A DNA stretch of 64,000 nt. Origin: Croceivirga sp. Lineage in GTDB: Bacteria; Bacteroidota; Bacteroidia; Flavobacteriales; Flavobacteriaceae. The translations under genes and the position numbers were made by a program. Below are positions 36,986-45,326 of the stretch, piece after piece. The first letter of the stretch is position 1. Each line of letters starts with the position of its first letter. Location: the NCBI GenBank assembly GCA_028284665.1, contig JANQRG010000035.1:247750-311749 (forward strand). Direction: 5' to 3'. The notes beneath the pieces were generated by a model that had not been told where the DNA came from, ran no database searches, and worked only from the letters and a program-made list of their open reading frames with translations.

Positions 36986-37471
36986 TTAATCGATGGAATT
37001 TATAGAGGGGTCTCTATTGCTAATATCAACTACGTTCTTCCAGGACCCATCCGTCTGCTTTTTCCAGATTTCCACCCCCTTATTGAATACAGTCCGTGTG
37101 TTACCCAAAGTGTCGATAGGCATGGTCATGTAATTCTTGATAATGACGTATCCCAAATCTCCGCCTTTAGAAACGTAGGCTTCTTGGGGGTTCCAATTAA
37201 TGTTGAAACCGGGTATTTTCATAGAACGTTCTACCATGGCCGTAAGCGAATCGATTCCAATTACTGCCGCCTCATTTTCCGACATAAGGATAGCGTCATC
37301 CGCCCAATACGATAACATCTTTTCAACATCTCTGTCTTGTACTGATTTGGCCCAATCTTTCGACAGTTCCATTAGTTTCTCAGCTTCAGCATGTTGATCT
37401 ACAGTCGTTTCCTTACAGGCATTTAATCCTGTTAGCACTAATCCGGCAAGTAGGAGTCGATAAATTCTCAT
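36986..37471 (-). CDS. SnoaL/DUF4440-like lipoprotein
   Basis: A 161-residue lipoprotein (signal ending LTGLNAC) with an NTF2-like fold: AEKLMELSKDWAKSVQDRDVEKMLSYWADDAI and VFNKGVEIWKKQTDGSWKNVVDISN. This is the DUF4440/SnoaL type. It shares orientation with the array but I see no convincing attC core at its downstream end. Confidence 0.82.
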   Translation of the reverse strand: MRIYRLLLAGLVLTGLNACKETTVDQHAEAEKLMELSKDWAKSVQDRDVEKMLSYWADDAILMSENEAAVIGIDSLTAMVERSMKIPGFNINWNPQEAYVSKGGDLGYVIIKNYMTMPIDTLGNTRTVFNKGVEIWKKQTDGSWKNVVDISNRDPSINSID

Positions 37472-37610
37472 AACTATACTATTTTGGTTTGATTATATAA
37501 TGCATCCCTAACGGTTTCAGATATGAGTATTGCCGGGTATCCATTCTACTTTTCGTACGATAAGATACTGTAATTAAACCAAAAAGCGATTCAAGTCAAC
37601 ACTTTAATCT

Positions 37611-38180
37611 TTATTGGCCATACGCCGTGTCGGCAGCCATTTTTATCAGCTTATCGTAGTGTTCCACCATAATTTTTCCCTTTGTCGGAATCATATTTTG
37701 CCACACCCAATTATAATGCTCGATTACTTTTCCAGCGCTTAAATGGGGCCTTTCACCTGTGGTATGTCCGTCGGCAACCACGGTCACATCATAATCTTTA
37801 GCCAGGGCGGATTGAACCGTAGATTCAACGCAAAAGTCTGTCGCGCATCCCGTAATTATCAATTCTGCTACGTTCAATTCCGCTAGTATCAGTTGTAGTT
37901 TGGAGTTGTAAAAAACATCGTTAGCATATTTGTCCAGTCGAATATCAGCAGGTTCCACTTGAAGTTCGTCCAATAATTCCCACTCCCAGGTATTTTTTTC
38001 AAATTCCCCGGTCCCATTGCCGTCATGTTGGATGAATACCACGGGAAAGCCCATTTGACGAAATGCTTTCGCTAGTCCGTTGATTCGTTGTACTACTCCA
38101 TTGGTATCAAATCGAGGGGTTTCAGGCGTGAAAGCGCCTTTTTGCATATCAATGACCAAGAGGGCTTTGTTACTTTTCAT
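37611..38180 (-). CDS. Isochorismatase-family cysteine hydrolase
   Basis: A 189-residue protein with the catalytic triad positions of the family: Asp in LLVIDMQKGAF, a Lys region in RLDKYANDVF and Cys in ITGCATDFCVESTVQSALAKDYDV, followed by ADGHTT. Related enzymes hydrolyse amides such as nicotinamide. The upstream side has a GTTCGCAAAC core of site V; the matching downstream core is not visible, so cassette status is uncertain. Confidence 0.87.
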   Translation of the reverse strand: MKSNKALLVIDMQKGAFTPETPRFDTNGVVQRINGLAKAFRQMGFPVVFIQHDGNGTGEFEKNTWEWELLDELQVEPADIRLDKYANDVFYNSKLQLILAELNVAELIITGCATDFCVESTVQSALAKDYDVTVVADGHTTGERPHLSAGKVIEHYNWVWQNMIPTKGKIMVEHYDKLIKMAADTAYGQ

Positions 38181-38194
38181 CCATTTAGTTTAAA

Positions 38195-38279
38195 GGTTTG
38201 CGAACGGTTCCGGCATTGCCAGTATTCCAAAGGTATACAAACTGGCAGGAGTAATTAACCATACACTGTGTTGTAGTGC
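38195..38279 (-). other. attC-like site V
   Basis: 85 bp. Minus strand: left core GCACTACAAC then ACAGTGTATGG; right core GTTCGCAAAC preceded by TGCCGGAACC. The centre folds as TGCCAGTTTGTATACC / GGAATACTGGCA. The left core matches, in inverse, the GTTGTAGTAC core upstream of the same gene (38703-38712). Confidence 0.7.
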
Positions 38280-38283
38280 GCTT

Positions 38284-38676
38284 TTAAAAATCAAAAAACT
38301 CCACGGTCGTTTTAAATTCCTCCAATTCGGCAAGGTCAATTACACTAAGCTCCGGTTTTGTCCTGGCAAAATAAACTTTGAATTCTTTTTTAAGTTTTTC
38401 CCCGGCTTTTTTATCGGTCCTTCTCGAGACACCAACTCTGCTAGTGTATTTTTTTCCATCCACGGAATATTCGTAAAGTAGTGCATCACTTCTCCATCCA
38501 GCTTCCAGATATTCAGTGACAATCCCTATTGTTGTCCCTCTATCGTCAAATATTTGTTTTTGTTCCCAATATTGTTGCCCAATTCCGACTAGCGCGATTA
38601 CAGCAATTACAGCTATAACGACCTTTCCAAATTTCTGGTCCTTTTTTAGGAAATCAAATGTTTTGCTAAAATTCAT
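38284..38676 (-). CDS. DUF3592-like membrane protein (cassette gene)
   Basis: A 130-residue protein with one N-terminal membrane helix (about residues 17-36) and a beta domain of DUF3592 style: TTIGIVTEYLEAGWRSDALLYEYSVDGKKYTS and KEFKVYFARTKPELS. Function unknown. It is tightly bounded by attC-like sites V and N, whose cores match each other in inverse. Confidence 0.7.
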   Translation of the reverse strand: MNFSKTFDFLKKDQKFGKVVIAVIAVIALVGIGQQYWEQKQIFDDRGTTIGIVTEYLEAGWRSDALLYEYSVDGKKYTSRVGVSRRTDKKAGEKLKKEFKVYFARTKPELSVIDLAELEEFKTTVEFFDF

Positions 38677-38702
38677 ACGATTTATGCAAATTCATGCCAA
38701 AT

Positions 38703-38883
38703 GTACTACAACAGTCTAGTCTTGTTTAGGATTGGTTGTGAAAAAGCGGATTTCTTTTACACTACACTTTAAAGATAATCGATTGCCTCAGATTTTCCTG
38801 CCTGTACTGAGCTTGCCGAAGTGAGTCGAAGCATGGGAAATGGAATCGTTATTAACTATACACGGTATTGCCAGTCGTTATTT
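38703..38883 (-). other. attC-like site N
   Basis: 181 bp. Minus strand: left core AAATAAC then GACTGGC; right core GTTGTAGTACATTT, nearly the same as in site E. An embedded REP-like segment (CTTCGACTCACTTCGGCAAGC region, about 38800-38835) makes it longer than usual. The left core overlaps the stop codon of the gene upstream. Confidence 0.55.
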
Positions 38884-39454
38884 ATTTTAGTCGTATTGAC
38901 TTTACCGTCTTTTTGTATTTTTCCAATAGCTCCAGTCTTCTATTTCCAAATGCTTGACCCCGAAAAGCCAGACTCCATTTATCCCCTTTCAATATCGCTA
39001 AATATAGAATTCCCTCAACATCGTCAAATACGTATGGCGTATCCAATACAGTAGCTTCGTAATCTCCTATGGAAGTGTATTGAATTTTGGTAGATATTAT
39101 TTCCTCGTAAGGATGATCCCCTTTTGGATATAAGCTTTTTATGAATTCTATTCCTGCTGCCTCTGACATTTTGGGAAGTCTACCGATTACTATTGTATTC
39201 GATACGTTATTCACCGATTCAAAATCACCATCTTCATTGAAAAGAATTGTTCCAAACTGTGTTTTTGCATGATTGAAATCAGTAAACGACAGATCAAATT
39301 CAAAAAAATCGGATACGAACAATTTAGTTTCTTGTTTGCCCGTGAATTTTTCGATTGCCACACTTTCCTTGTTGGAAGCAGAACTATTTTTTGAATTGCA
39401 CCCGAAACCAAAGACCAAGCATGCGATAATCGGGAAAATGCAGATTTTTTTCAT
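38882..39454 (-). CDS. Lipoprotein of unknown function (cassette gene)
   Basis: A 190-residue lipoprotein with signal ending VFGFGC. The mature part has no motif I recognise; alternating charged strands and a C-terminal LLEKYKKTVKSIRLK helix. Flanked by sites N and M. Confidence 0.65.
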   Translation of the reverse strand: MKKICIFPIIACLVFGFGCNSKNSSASNKESVAIEKFTGKQETKLFVSDFFEFDLSFTDFNHAKTQFGTILFNEDGDFESVNNVSNTIVIGRLPKMSEAAGIEFIKSLYPKGDHPYEEIISTKIQYTSIGDYEATVLDTPYVFDDVEGILYLAILKGDKWSLAFRGQAFGNRRLELLEKYKKTVKSIRLK

Positions 39455-39468
39455 TTGAGGATTAAATT

Positions 39469-39611
39469 ACTAGTAACAGTCCAGCTATGATTTCGGCTTC
39501 TGAAATCAAGCTGACTAAAAGTAGATATTCTTATTCTGGATTATTAGAAAAAGTAGAACCCGCCTGAACGATTTAGTAGGGCAGGTTGTAGCCATTGTTG
39601 TTGTTGTATCC
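39469..39611 (-). other. attC-like site M
   Basis: 143 bp. Minus strand: left core GGATACAAC(AACAAC) then AATGGCTACAACC; right part GAAATCATAGCTGGACT then core GTTACTAG. Aligning arms, AACA-TGGCTA pairs with TAGC-TGGACTGTT with an extra base on one side, the attC asymmetry. The same arm sequences recur in sites F and S. Confidence 0.7.
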
Positions 39612-40108
39612 TACTTCATGTAATTAAAGTAACTGTTGTTATGCCAGGAATAATCCTTGATCAGCTTACTTCTGACATAGTTAATAGTATCAATGCTTAT
39701 CTCGTTCCGACTTATAATTTTTAGATCCCATTCCTTTGAATAGAGGTAACCAATAATGGATAGTTTTATTCCATTATCGTTGGCAATAATATCATAAAAC
39801 ACTAAAGATTCACTAGGATGTTCGATGTAACAAATGCTTTTATTTTCGTCAGAACTCAGGTATGAAAAGTAATCGATCAAACCATCAGATTTAAAACTAT
39901 CACTCTTATATAGGCTAATGATTATCCTATCAGAGTTGTTACAATAGTCAGTTTCGTCGTCAATTGCTTGCCTTTCCCACTCTCCTAAAATTAAATTTTG
40001 AATTTCTTCTTTAGTATGTGCTAAAGCAGCATGCCTCTTTTGAGAGTGACACCCCAAAAAACATAATGTCATCAAAAATCCTGAAAATGCTTTAAGGTTC
40101 TTTTTCAT
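39611..40108 (-). CDS. Lipoprotein of unknown function (probable cassette gene)
   Basis: A 165-residue lipoprotein (signal ending LCFLGC) with a beta-rich mature domain (EIQNLILGEWERQAIDD, then IISLYKSDSF) resembling lipocalin-like small domains that begin with I-x-G-x-W. Function unknown. Downstream it ends exactly at site M; the upstream core is not clear. Confidence 0.65.
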   Translation of the reverse strand: MKKNLKAFSGFLMTLCFLGCHSQKRHAALAHTKEEIQNLILGEWERQAIDDETDYCNNSDRIIISLYKSDSFKSDGLIDYFSYLSSDENKSICYIEHPSESLVFYDIIANDNGIKLSIIGYLYSKEWDLKIISRNEISIDTINYVRSKLIKDYSWHNNSYFNYMK

Positions 40109-40207
40109 CCACTAATTGCCCGAGAATTTGTTTGGCTATGTGCAAAATACGGCGCCATGCCCTAAAAAAGTAATAAACCCAATAAAAAGAGTTATAAAAC
40201 GATGGGC

Positions 40208-40516
40208 TTACATGAGTAGACAGTCAATAAAATCCGTCAACATATGAAACAACAGCCCTATCCCGATAATATTAAACGGTTTACGGAAAAAGAGCAGTAC
40301 AGCATACCCTATCATCGCGTAATAGGTATGTAAGGGGTGAAAATTTATACTACATCGATCTGCCTGGAAAATAGTATCAGCGAAAAGATGATCCAGATCT
40401 ACCAAGATAGTAGCAATTAGAATAAGGTAGACTTTTTTCCAGTCCTTTCCAAAAAAGCCATACGCTATGACTATTGGAAATCCAAAATGTAAAAAGTAAT
40501 GAATAACTATCTGCAT
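40208..40516 (-). CDS. DUF6122 membrane protein
   Basis: A 102-residue protein with about four membrane helices and conserved motifs HYFLHFGFPIVIAYGFF, ATILVDLDHLFADTIF, DRCSINFHPLHTYYA and GLLFHMLTDFIDC. The pattern of His and Asp inside the membrane matches DUF6122, perhaps a metal-dependent membrane hydrolase-like fold. No function is established. Confidence 0.8.
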   Translation of the reverse strand: MQIVIHYFLHFGFPIVIAYGFFGKDWKKVYLILIATILVDLDHLFADTIFQADRCSINFHPLHTYYAMIGYAVLLFFRKPFNIIGIGLLFHMLTDFIDCLLM

Positions 40517-40564
40517 TGCTTCCGCTAATTGGGTTGAAATGGTTTTTACTTTTGTTAGTGTACG

Positions 40565-40663
40565 CTATGCTATTAGTGTCGGTGGCCGCTGTAAATCCCG
40601 CACCCAAATCTTCTGCATCGTTTGTTGATCCACATTGCCCCTGGAAATGACGATCAGTACGCG
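40565..40663 (-). pseudogene. Fragment of a threonine/serine dehydratase 3' end
   Basis: 32 codons plus stop on the minus strand encode RVLIVISRGNVDQQTMQK, IWVRDLQRPPTLIA, about 80% identical to the C-terminus of the intact dehydratase at 44178-45170 (RVLVIISGGNVDQQTMQK...). One codon is deleted and the SGGN motif has become SRGN. Weaker similarity continues to about 40700. The remaining part of this 363 bp gap shows no gene. Confidence 0.8.
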
Positions 40664-40879
40664 TTGTATGAGGATTTTGACGAATTGGGTCTCCGAGAAT
40701 CGACTTCTTTTCATGTCCTTAAAACTACAGTTAATATTCTGGTTTTAACCATAGCTGTTTTTAGGGACACTTACAGAAAAAATGCTTTTTTAGGATTCTA
40801 TATTTAAGAAAATTTTGTTTGAACTATTTTATTAATTCAAAAGGGTAGAAGAAACATTTATATTCTTCGTATATATACA

Positions 40880-42811
40880 TCAGTTATTGCAATTACCATT
40901 TAAGAAATCTTGATTGGTCGGGTTAAATGCATTTTGACTTATCAAATATTCAAGTGAACAAAGCCCATTCACTACAAAAATGTTGGTAAGTCCACAAAAA
41001 TTGGTAAGATTAAAATTACCAGTGATTACTAGATTACCTTCTATTTCACCATTAGAATTATAAACCGGATCCCCACATTCAATTAAACTCAAATTGGATA
41101 AAGCATCTAGGTTGTTAAGGATGTCGTTATTAGCAATTCTTAAGTAATTTTGAATGGTGACCACATTATTAAAACCATTAAGAGATGTAAACTTTGGGTT
41201 ATTCCTGATATCTATTTCTGTAAAAGTCAAAACATCTTCGAATCCAGTAACAGTATTGAGGTTCGGGTTATCTGAAATTCTAATGCTTACTGGTTTATTT
41301 GATTGAATATTTCCTTGAGTTATATGCACACTTTCCAGCGAATTATTTTCAATTACAGACAAATTGCTTAAAGTTATTAAATTCAATAAATTACCATCCA
41401 ATAAATCTGGATTACTAACCAATTTTAATCCTTTAACTTCGGATAAATTAGCTAAAAAATCTAGATTTTTTAGCTTAGTCTCAAGTATGGTTAAATCATT
41501 AGCAACAAAATTAAGATTGTTAAAGGCATTTACTGAATGAAGAGAAGGGTTGTTAGATAAACGTAAATCACCTTCAATGGATAGAAGGTTCTGAAAACCT
41601 GAAATTACACTTAAATTTTCGTTATACGATATTCGAATACCCCCTTCTTTAACTTCAGATAAGCTATTTAAACTTTGAATTGTCTCTAATGATCTGTGAT
41701 TGTCGATTACCAATCCTCCTAAAGTTGATAAATTAGAAAGGCCTTCTAGATTTTTTACAAAATTAGGTTGATGTTGATAATAATCGCTGATATTTCCTGG
41801 AGTTTGCGTTATTTCCAGAGTTCCTTGAATCGAGGTTACTTCACCGAAAGCTGATAGATTTTCGAATCGATGATAACCATAAGAATTTAAAAAAACATCT
41901 CCATTAATGGTTTTTATTCCTTCTAGTGGGGATAAATCTACAATAGGCTCGGTAATTGGTGTTACAACATGTCTAAAAGTTACATGTGGTTCGCGAATTA
42001 TAATATTTCCGTTGATAATCTGTATATCATGACCAATGAATCTATCTACATCCTCTTGGCTTACGAAATTTAAATCGCCCTCCCAAATCCCGGTGGGTAT
42101 AATAAAAAGAAGTTTTCTTGTTTGAGTACTTCTATTACCATAAACATCAAGAGCAGTAATATTCAAATAATAATCTCTGGATTCATTTGTGTTAAAAGTG
42201 TATTCTAATTCACTTGTAACTAATTCTTTAACGATAAAAACCTCAGGATTATTTGTATTGTCTTCCGGGTATATATAAATATCTAATTCGTAACTAATTT
42301 CATCTCCACCTGTATCTATGGCACTTTCCCAAGAAATGGTTATGGAATTGTTAGCTTTATCATGAAAGTATTCAATATTATCCACTTTAGAAGGAGGAAT
42401 GGAATTCCTAGGATACTCTATCTCGAATGAGATGGTTTCTGATTTATTTCCTATATCGTCCGATGCAAAAATTTCGACTCTATATTTTTTTAAAACATCC
42501 AAATTATTGAACGAATACGTGGTCTCTGAAGAATTGTAGGATCCAATTTTTTCATAATCTGAAGATTCCATATTGTATATATAGAATTCTATTTGATAAT
42601 TAACCTCATCCTGTTCAGGGTCAATAGATTCTTGCCAAGATATTGTGGCTACATTAGGACTTTTACTTAATATTATTTCATTAATAATAATAGATGAGGG
42701 TGGCATATTCAAATCTTCTTCCTGCTTGTTGCACCTAACAAAAAATAAACCTATTAGTATTAAAACAAGTACTATGTTTTCCGGAAAAACCTTTGGATTT
42801 GTTTTTGTCAT
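40880..42811 (-). CDS. Fibronectin-III plus receptor-L-domain-like lipoprotein (cassette gene)
   Basis: A 643-residue lipoprotein: signal ending LFFVRC, two fibronectin type III-like domains (each with ISWQESIDPEQDEVNYQI or ISWESAIDTGGDEISYEL strands), then several leucine-rich L-domain-like repeats (GNIIIRE, TINGDVFLNS, SIEGDLRLSNNPSLHSV, TIQNYLRIANND) and a Cys-containing end. Probably a surface or periplasmic binding protein. Very large for a cassette. Upstream core GTTGTAAGG (site S); the downstream core AATAAC overlaps the stop codon region and is weak. Confidence 0.75.
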   Translation of the reverse strand: MTKTNPKVFPENIVLVLILIGLFFVRCNKQEEDLNMPPSSIIINEIILSKSPNVATISWQESIDPEQDEVNYQIEFYIYNMESSDYEKIGSYNSSETTYSFNNLDVLKKYRVEIFASDDIGNKSETISFEIEYPRNSIPPSKVDNIEYFHDKANNSITISWESAIDTGGDEISYELDIYIYPEDNTNNPEVFIVKELVTSELEYTFNTNESRDYYLNITALDVYGNRSTQTRKLLFIIPTGIWEGDLNFVSQEDVDRFIGHDIQIINGNIIIREPHVTFRHVVTPITEPIVDLSPLEGIKTINGDVFLNSYGYHRFENLSAFGEVTSIQGTLEITQTPGNISDYYQHQPNFVKNLEGLSNLSTLGGLVIDNHRSLETIQSLNSLSEVKEGGIRISYNENLSVISGFQNLLSIEGDLRLSNNPSLHSVNAFNNLNFVANDLTILETKLKNLDFLANLSEVKGLKLVSNPDLLDGNLLNLITLSNLSVIENNSLESVHITQGNIQSNKPVSIRISDNPNLNTVTGFEDVLTFTEIDIRNNPKFTSLNGFNNVVTIQNYLRIANNDILNNLDALSNLSLIECGDPVYNSNGEIEGNLVITGNFNLTNFCGLTNIFVVNGLCSLEYLISQNAFNPTNQDFLNGNCNN

Positions 42812-42863
42812 AAACGTAGTATTTAGTTTTTGTCTAACATCCCAAATTAAGATTTTACAAATA

Positions 42864-43007
42864 CCTTACAACGGTCTCGGCTCGTATGTTTACAGTTAGA
42901 TCAATACTATCTGTAAATTTAGCAAGTTTCCTTTTCGTTACTCTGATGTAGGAATATTTTTAACCGAACTTGGAAGTAGGTTTGAATTATAGCTACTGTT
43001 GTGCAAC
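42864..43007 (-). other. attC-like site S
   Basis: 144 bp. Minus strand: left core GTTGCACAAC then AGTAGCTATAATT; right arm TACGAGCCGAGACC and core GTTGTAAGG. The left core is the inverse (one mismatch) of the GTTATGCAAC that follows array leader 2, so both ends of the first cassette of array 2 agree. Confidence 0.75.
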
Positions 43008-43033
43008 GTTTTTTTCATTTATCCTTTTATTGG

Positions 43034-43882
43034 TTAGCCCCAAGGTCTTGGTCTCTGTATTGATATTTCATAAAGGCTATCTTTTTCCTCCTGCTGATTA
43101 ACGAATTCCATGAGCAATTCATTCCTACTGCCAATCCATTCTATACTGTTTACGCGGCGGTCTGTTACTTGAGTAAGATTCTTACCATCTAATTCTGAAA
43201 TGAACAAATTCTCTATGTCATTAGTATTGATCAGACCATCTTTATTTGTATCATCATTAGCCAATGCATAGAGGATCTTTTTAGGTCCTAAGTCTTCCTT
43301 TTTTGGTCCTACATACATCCACGAGATTTATCCATCTTTAGGAAGGAGTTTGCTCGTTAGATTACAAATACTATCAAAAAATAGAATGTTAGTTGTATTA
43401 TCTACAACCATATTAGAAGAATAAACTTCATAAGTTCTCTCAATTTGTATCTCAAAGTCCAATGTCCCAAATTTGGGTGTGTAGTATAAGTCTGAAAATG
43501 GTAGTTTTAAAGGGTTGGGTCGTTAGCCGCTCCATGTTATCGGTGGTGAGGTATCATAATCAATTGTAGATTCTTTGATTTCAGATTTCTTAGGACTGTC
43601 TTTTGTAGAAATGATTTCGTAGGCTATTAAAGAATCTGCTACTCCTAAAAAGACAATCAATAATATCAATTCCAGCCGTTTTTTGGATTTAGCTTCCTGT
43701 CTAAATTTATCAATTGTCTTTTCCACTTGAAACTCTGAAAATTCCTTAAAGGTTGGCTTGTCCTCTTGGTTTGATCCAGCGCATTTAGTTTCCCGGTTAT
43801 TTTCCTTGAATTTTGCACGTTTCGAAGGTCTCAGATTACGATTTTGCTTCGTGCGATTATTCATGTCCTGAATACTGCTCAT
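43034..43882 (-). pseudogene. EF-hand-type anchored protein split by two in-frame stops (cassette gene)
   Basis: One minus-strand frame runs from ATG 43882 to 43034 with TAA stops at 43523-43525 and 43328-43330. It encodes an N-terminal helix anchor (LELILLIVFLGVADSLIAYEI), a 65-residue middle segment with good coding character (PFSDLYYTPKFGTLDFEI), and a C-terminal part with an EF-hand-like DDTNKDGLINTNDIENLFIS loop then LDGKNLTQVTD. Frame conservation argues for one ancestral gene, recently broken. First cassette of array 2. Confidence 0.65.
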
Positions 43883-43935
43883 TCGTAATCGTTTTTGGGT
43901 TTATAGAAGCTCTTCAATAAGTTAAAATGTTGCAT

Positions 43936-44103
43936 AACTAGTTTATACAATTATATATCTCCAAAATAGGAAATACAACCGATGAAAAAGGGTGCTTTTT
44001 ATTATTAACTACAAAACGGTCATAAAAAACTGCAAAATTTGACCAAACCAGCCTCCAGAGCCTTCCAGAAGCTCGCTGATCTTACTTGCTATGGTTGTAA
44101 TCC
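43936..44103 (-). promoter_or_regulatory. Array leader 2, attI-like
   Basis: Non-coding sequence homologous to leader 1 at 33109-33306, between the dehydratase gene and the first cassette of array 2. On the minus strand it contains GAGCTTCTGGAAGGCTCTGG, CAAATTTTGCAG, CATCGGTTGTATTTCC and TATTTTGGAGATATA, ending TATAAACTAGTT where the cassette core GTTATGCAAC begins. The 295 bp gap (43883-44177) has no ORF. Confidence 0.7.
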
Positions 44104-44177
44104 TTTATATCCCCTTATCTAAAGGGCAAAGTAGCCGGCTTCCCATGATACCGGTATCTCTCGCTTTAAGGTTATTA

Positions 44178-45170
44178 TTATTCAGCTAGTGTCGGCGGTC
44201 GCTGTAAATAATCCCGCGCCCAAATCTTCTGCATGGTTTGTTGATCTACGTTTCCTCCTGAAATGATAACCAAAACCCGTTGTTTTGCTGTTTGGGTTTG
44301 GAGCCATTGCCGTACCGCTTCCATCGGTAAAGCGCAGGTAGGTTCTAAGCGAATTTTCAGAAGGTGGGACAGCCATTGCGTCCAATAGATCATGGCTTCC
44401 TCCCCTACCTCATAAAATTGGTCCAGTTGTTTTAGGTACTCAAACGTAAGCTCCCCCACGGCCATGGTCATAGCCCCGTCGGCCAGGGTATTGGGAATTC
44501 CGGTCAATCGTTGAATGCTCCCTTTTCGTAAAGACTCTGCGGCATCATTGGCATTCAATGGCTCCACCCCTATAACCTGAGTTTTTGGGGAAAGCCCCTT
44601 AGTTGCTATAAGTGTCCCGGAGAGCAGTCCACCACCCCCACAGGGCGCAAAAACAGCAGTAATCCCCTCCAACTCCGAAAGGGCTTCATAGGCTGCCGTG
44701 CCTTGTCCGCAGATCACCTGTTCATGGTTAAAGGGTGGGATCCAATAGGTGCCTTCTTCTTTTGCCGCTTCTCGTACCCGAACGTCGGTTTCATCCCGGG
44801 TAACGGACAGTACTACCCTAGCACCATAGCCCTCGGTAGCCCGAATCTTGATCTGTGAAGAGTATTCCGGCATAAAAATAGTAGCCGGAATGTTAAACTG
44901 TCGGGCAGCATAGGCTACCGCCTGGGCGTGGTTGCCCGAACTGTTAGCCACAATATGTTTGGGTTGCTGTCCCGATTCCATAAGCCATGTAACCGTGCTC
45001 AATCCACCACGTGCTTTAAACGCTCCGATCTTTTGGAAATTCTCGCACTTAAAGAACACCTCATGGCCTAACCACTCGTTTAAAAGAGAGGAAGTCAGAA
45101 TCGGTGTCTGATTAATGTACGGTGCTATTCGTTTTTTGGCAGCCTGGATGTTCTGGAGGGTGAGTTGCAT
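44178..45170 (-). CDS. Threonine/serine dehydratase (PLP, fold type II)
   Basis: A 330-residue PLP enzyme with the Schiff-base Lys in KIGAFKARGG, SSGNHAQAVAYAA, the phosphate loop PCGGGGLLSG and the terminal SGGN. Length and lack of an ACT domain point to a catabolic threonine/serine dehydratase or serine racemase-like enzyme rather than biosynthetic IlvA. A decayed copy of its 3' end is at 40565-40663. Confidence 0.88.
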   Translation of the reverse strand: MQLTLQNIQAAKKRIAPYINQTPILTSSLLNEWLGHEVFFKCENFQKIGAFKARGGLSTVTWLMESGQQPKHIVANSSGNHAQAVAYAARQFNIPATIFMPEYSSQIKIRATEGYGARVVLSVTRDETDVRVREAAKEEGTYWIPPFNHEQVICGQGTAAYEALSELEGITAVFAPCGGGGLLSGTLIATKGLSPKTQVIGVEPLNANDAAESLRKGSIQRLTGIPNTLADGAMTMAVGELTFEYLKQLDQFYEVGEEAMIYWTQWLSHLLKIRLEPTCALPMEAVRQWLQTQTAKQRVLVIISGGNVDQQTMQKIWARDYLQRPPTLAE

Positions 45171-45326
45171 TGAGTTGGTATTCCGGTCAAAAATAAACTT
45201 TTTTCAAACCCCTCCGATCCTGGTAAATCCAGGATCACCTCCCCTTTCCCATCTTCTTCTCCCCCGATCCCGAGTACTCGAGAGGGGTCGTCGAAGACAA
45301 AAGGGAGGAGCCGGTATTATGATAAA

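Noticed and set aside
28389..44103. A CRISPR array as explanation for the repeated intergenic elements
   Set aside because: The elements are long imperfect hairpins of variable length separated by whole genes, with no short regular repeats or spacers and no cas genes.
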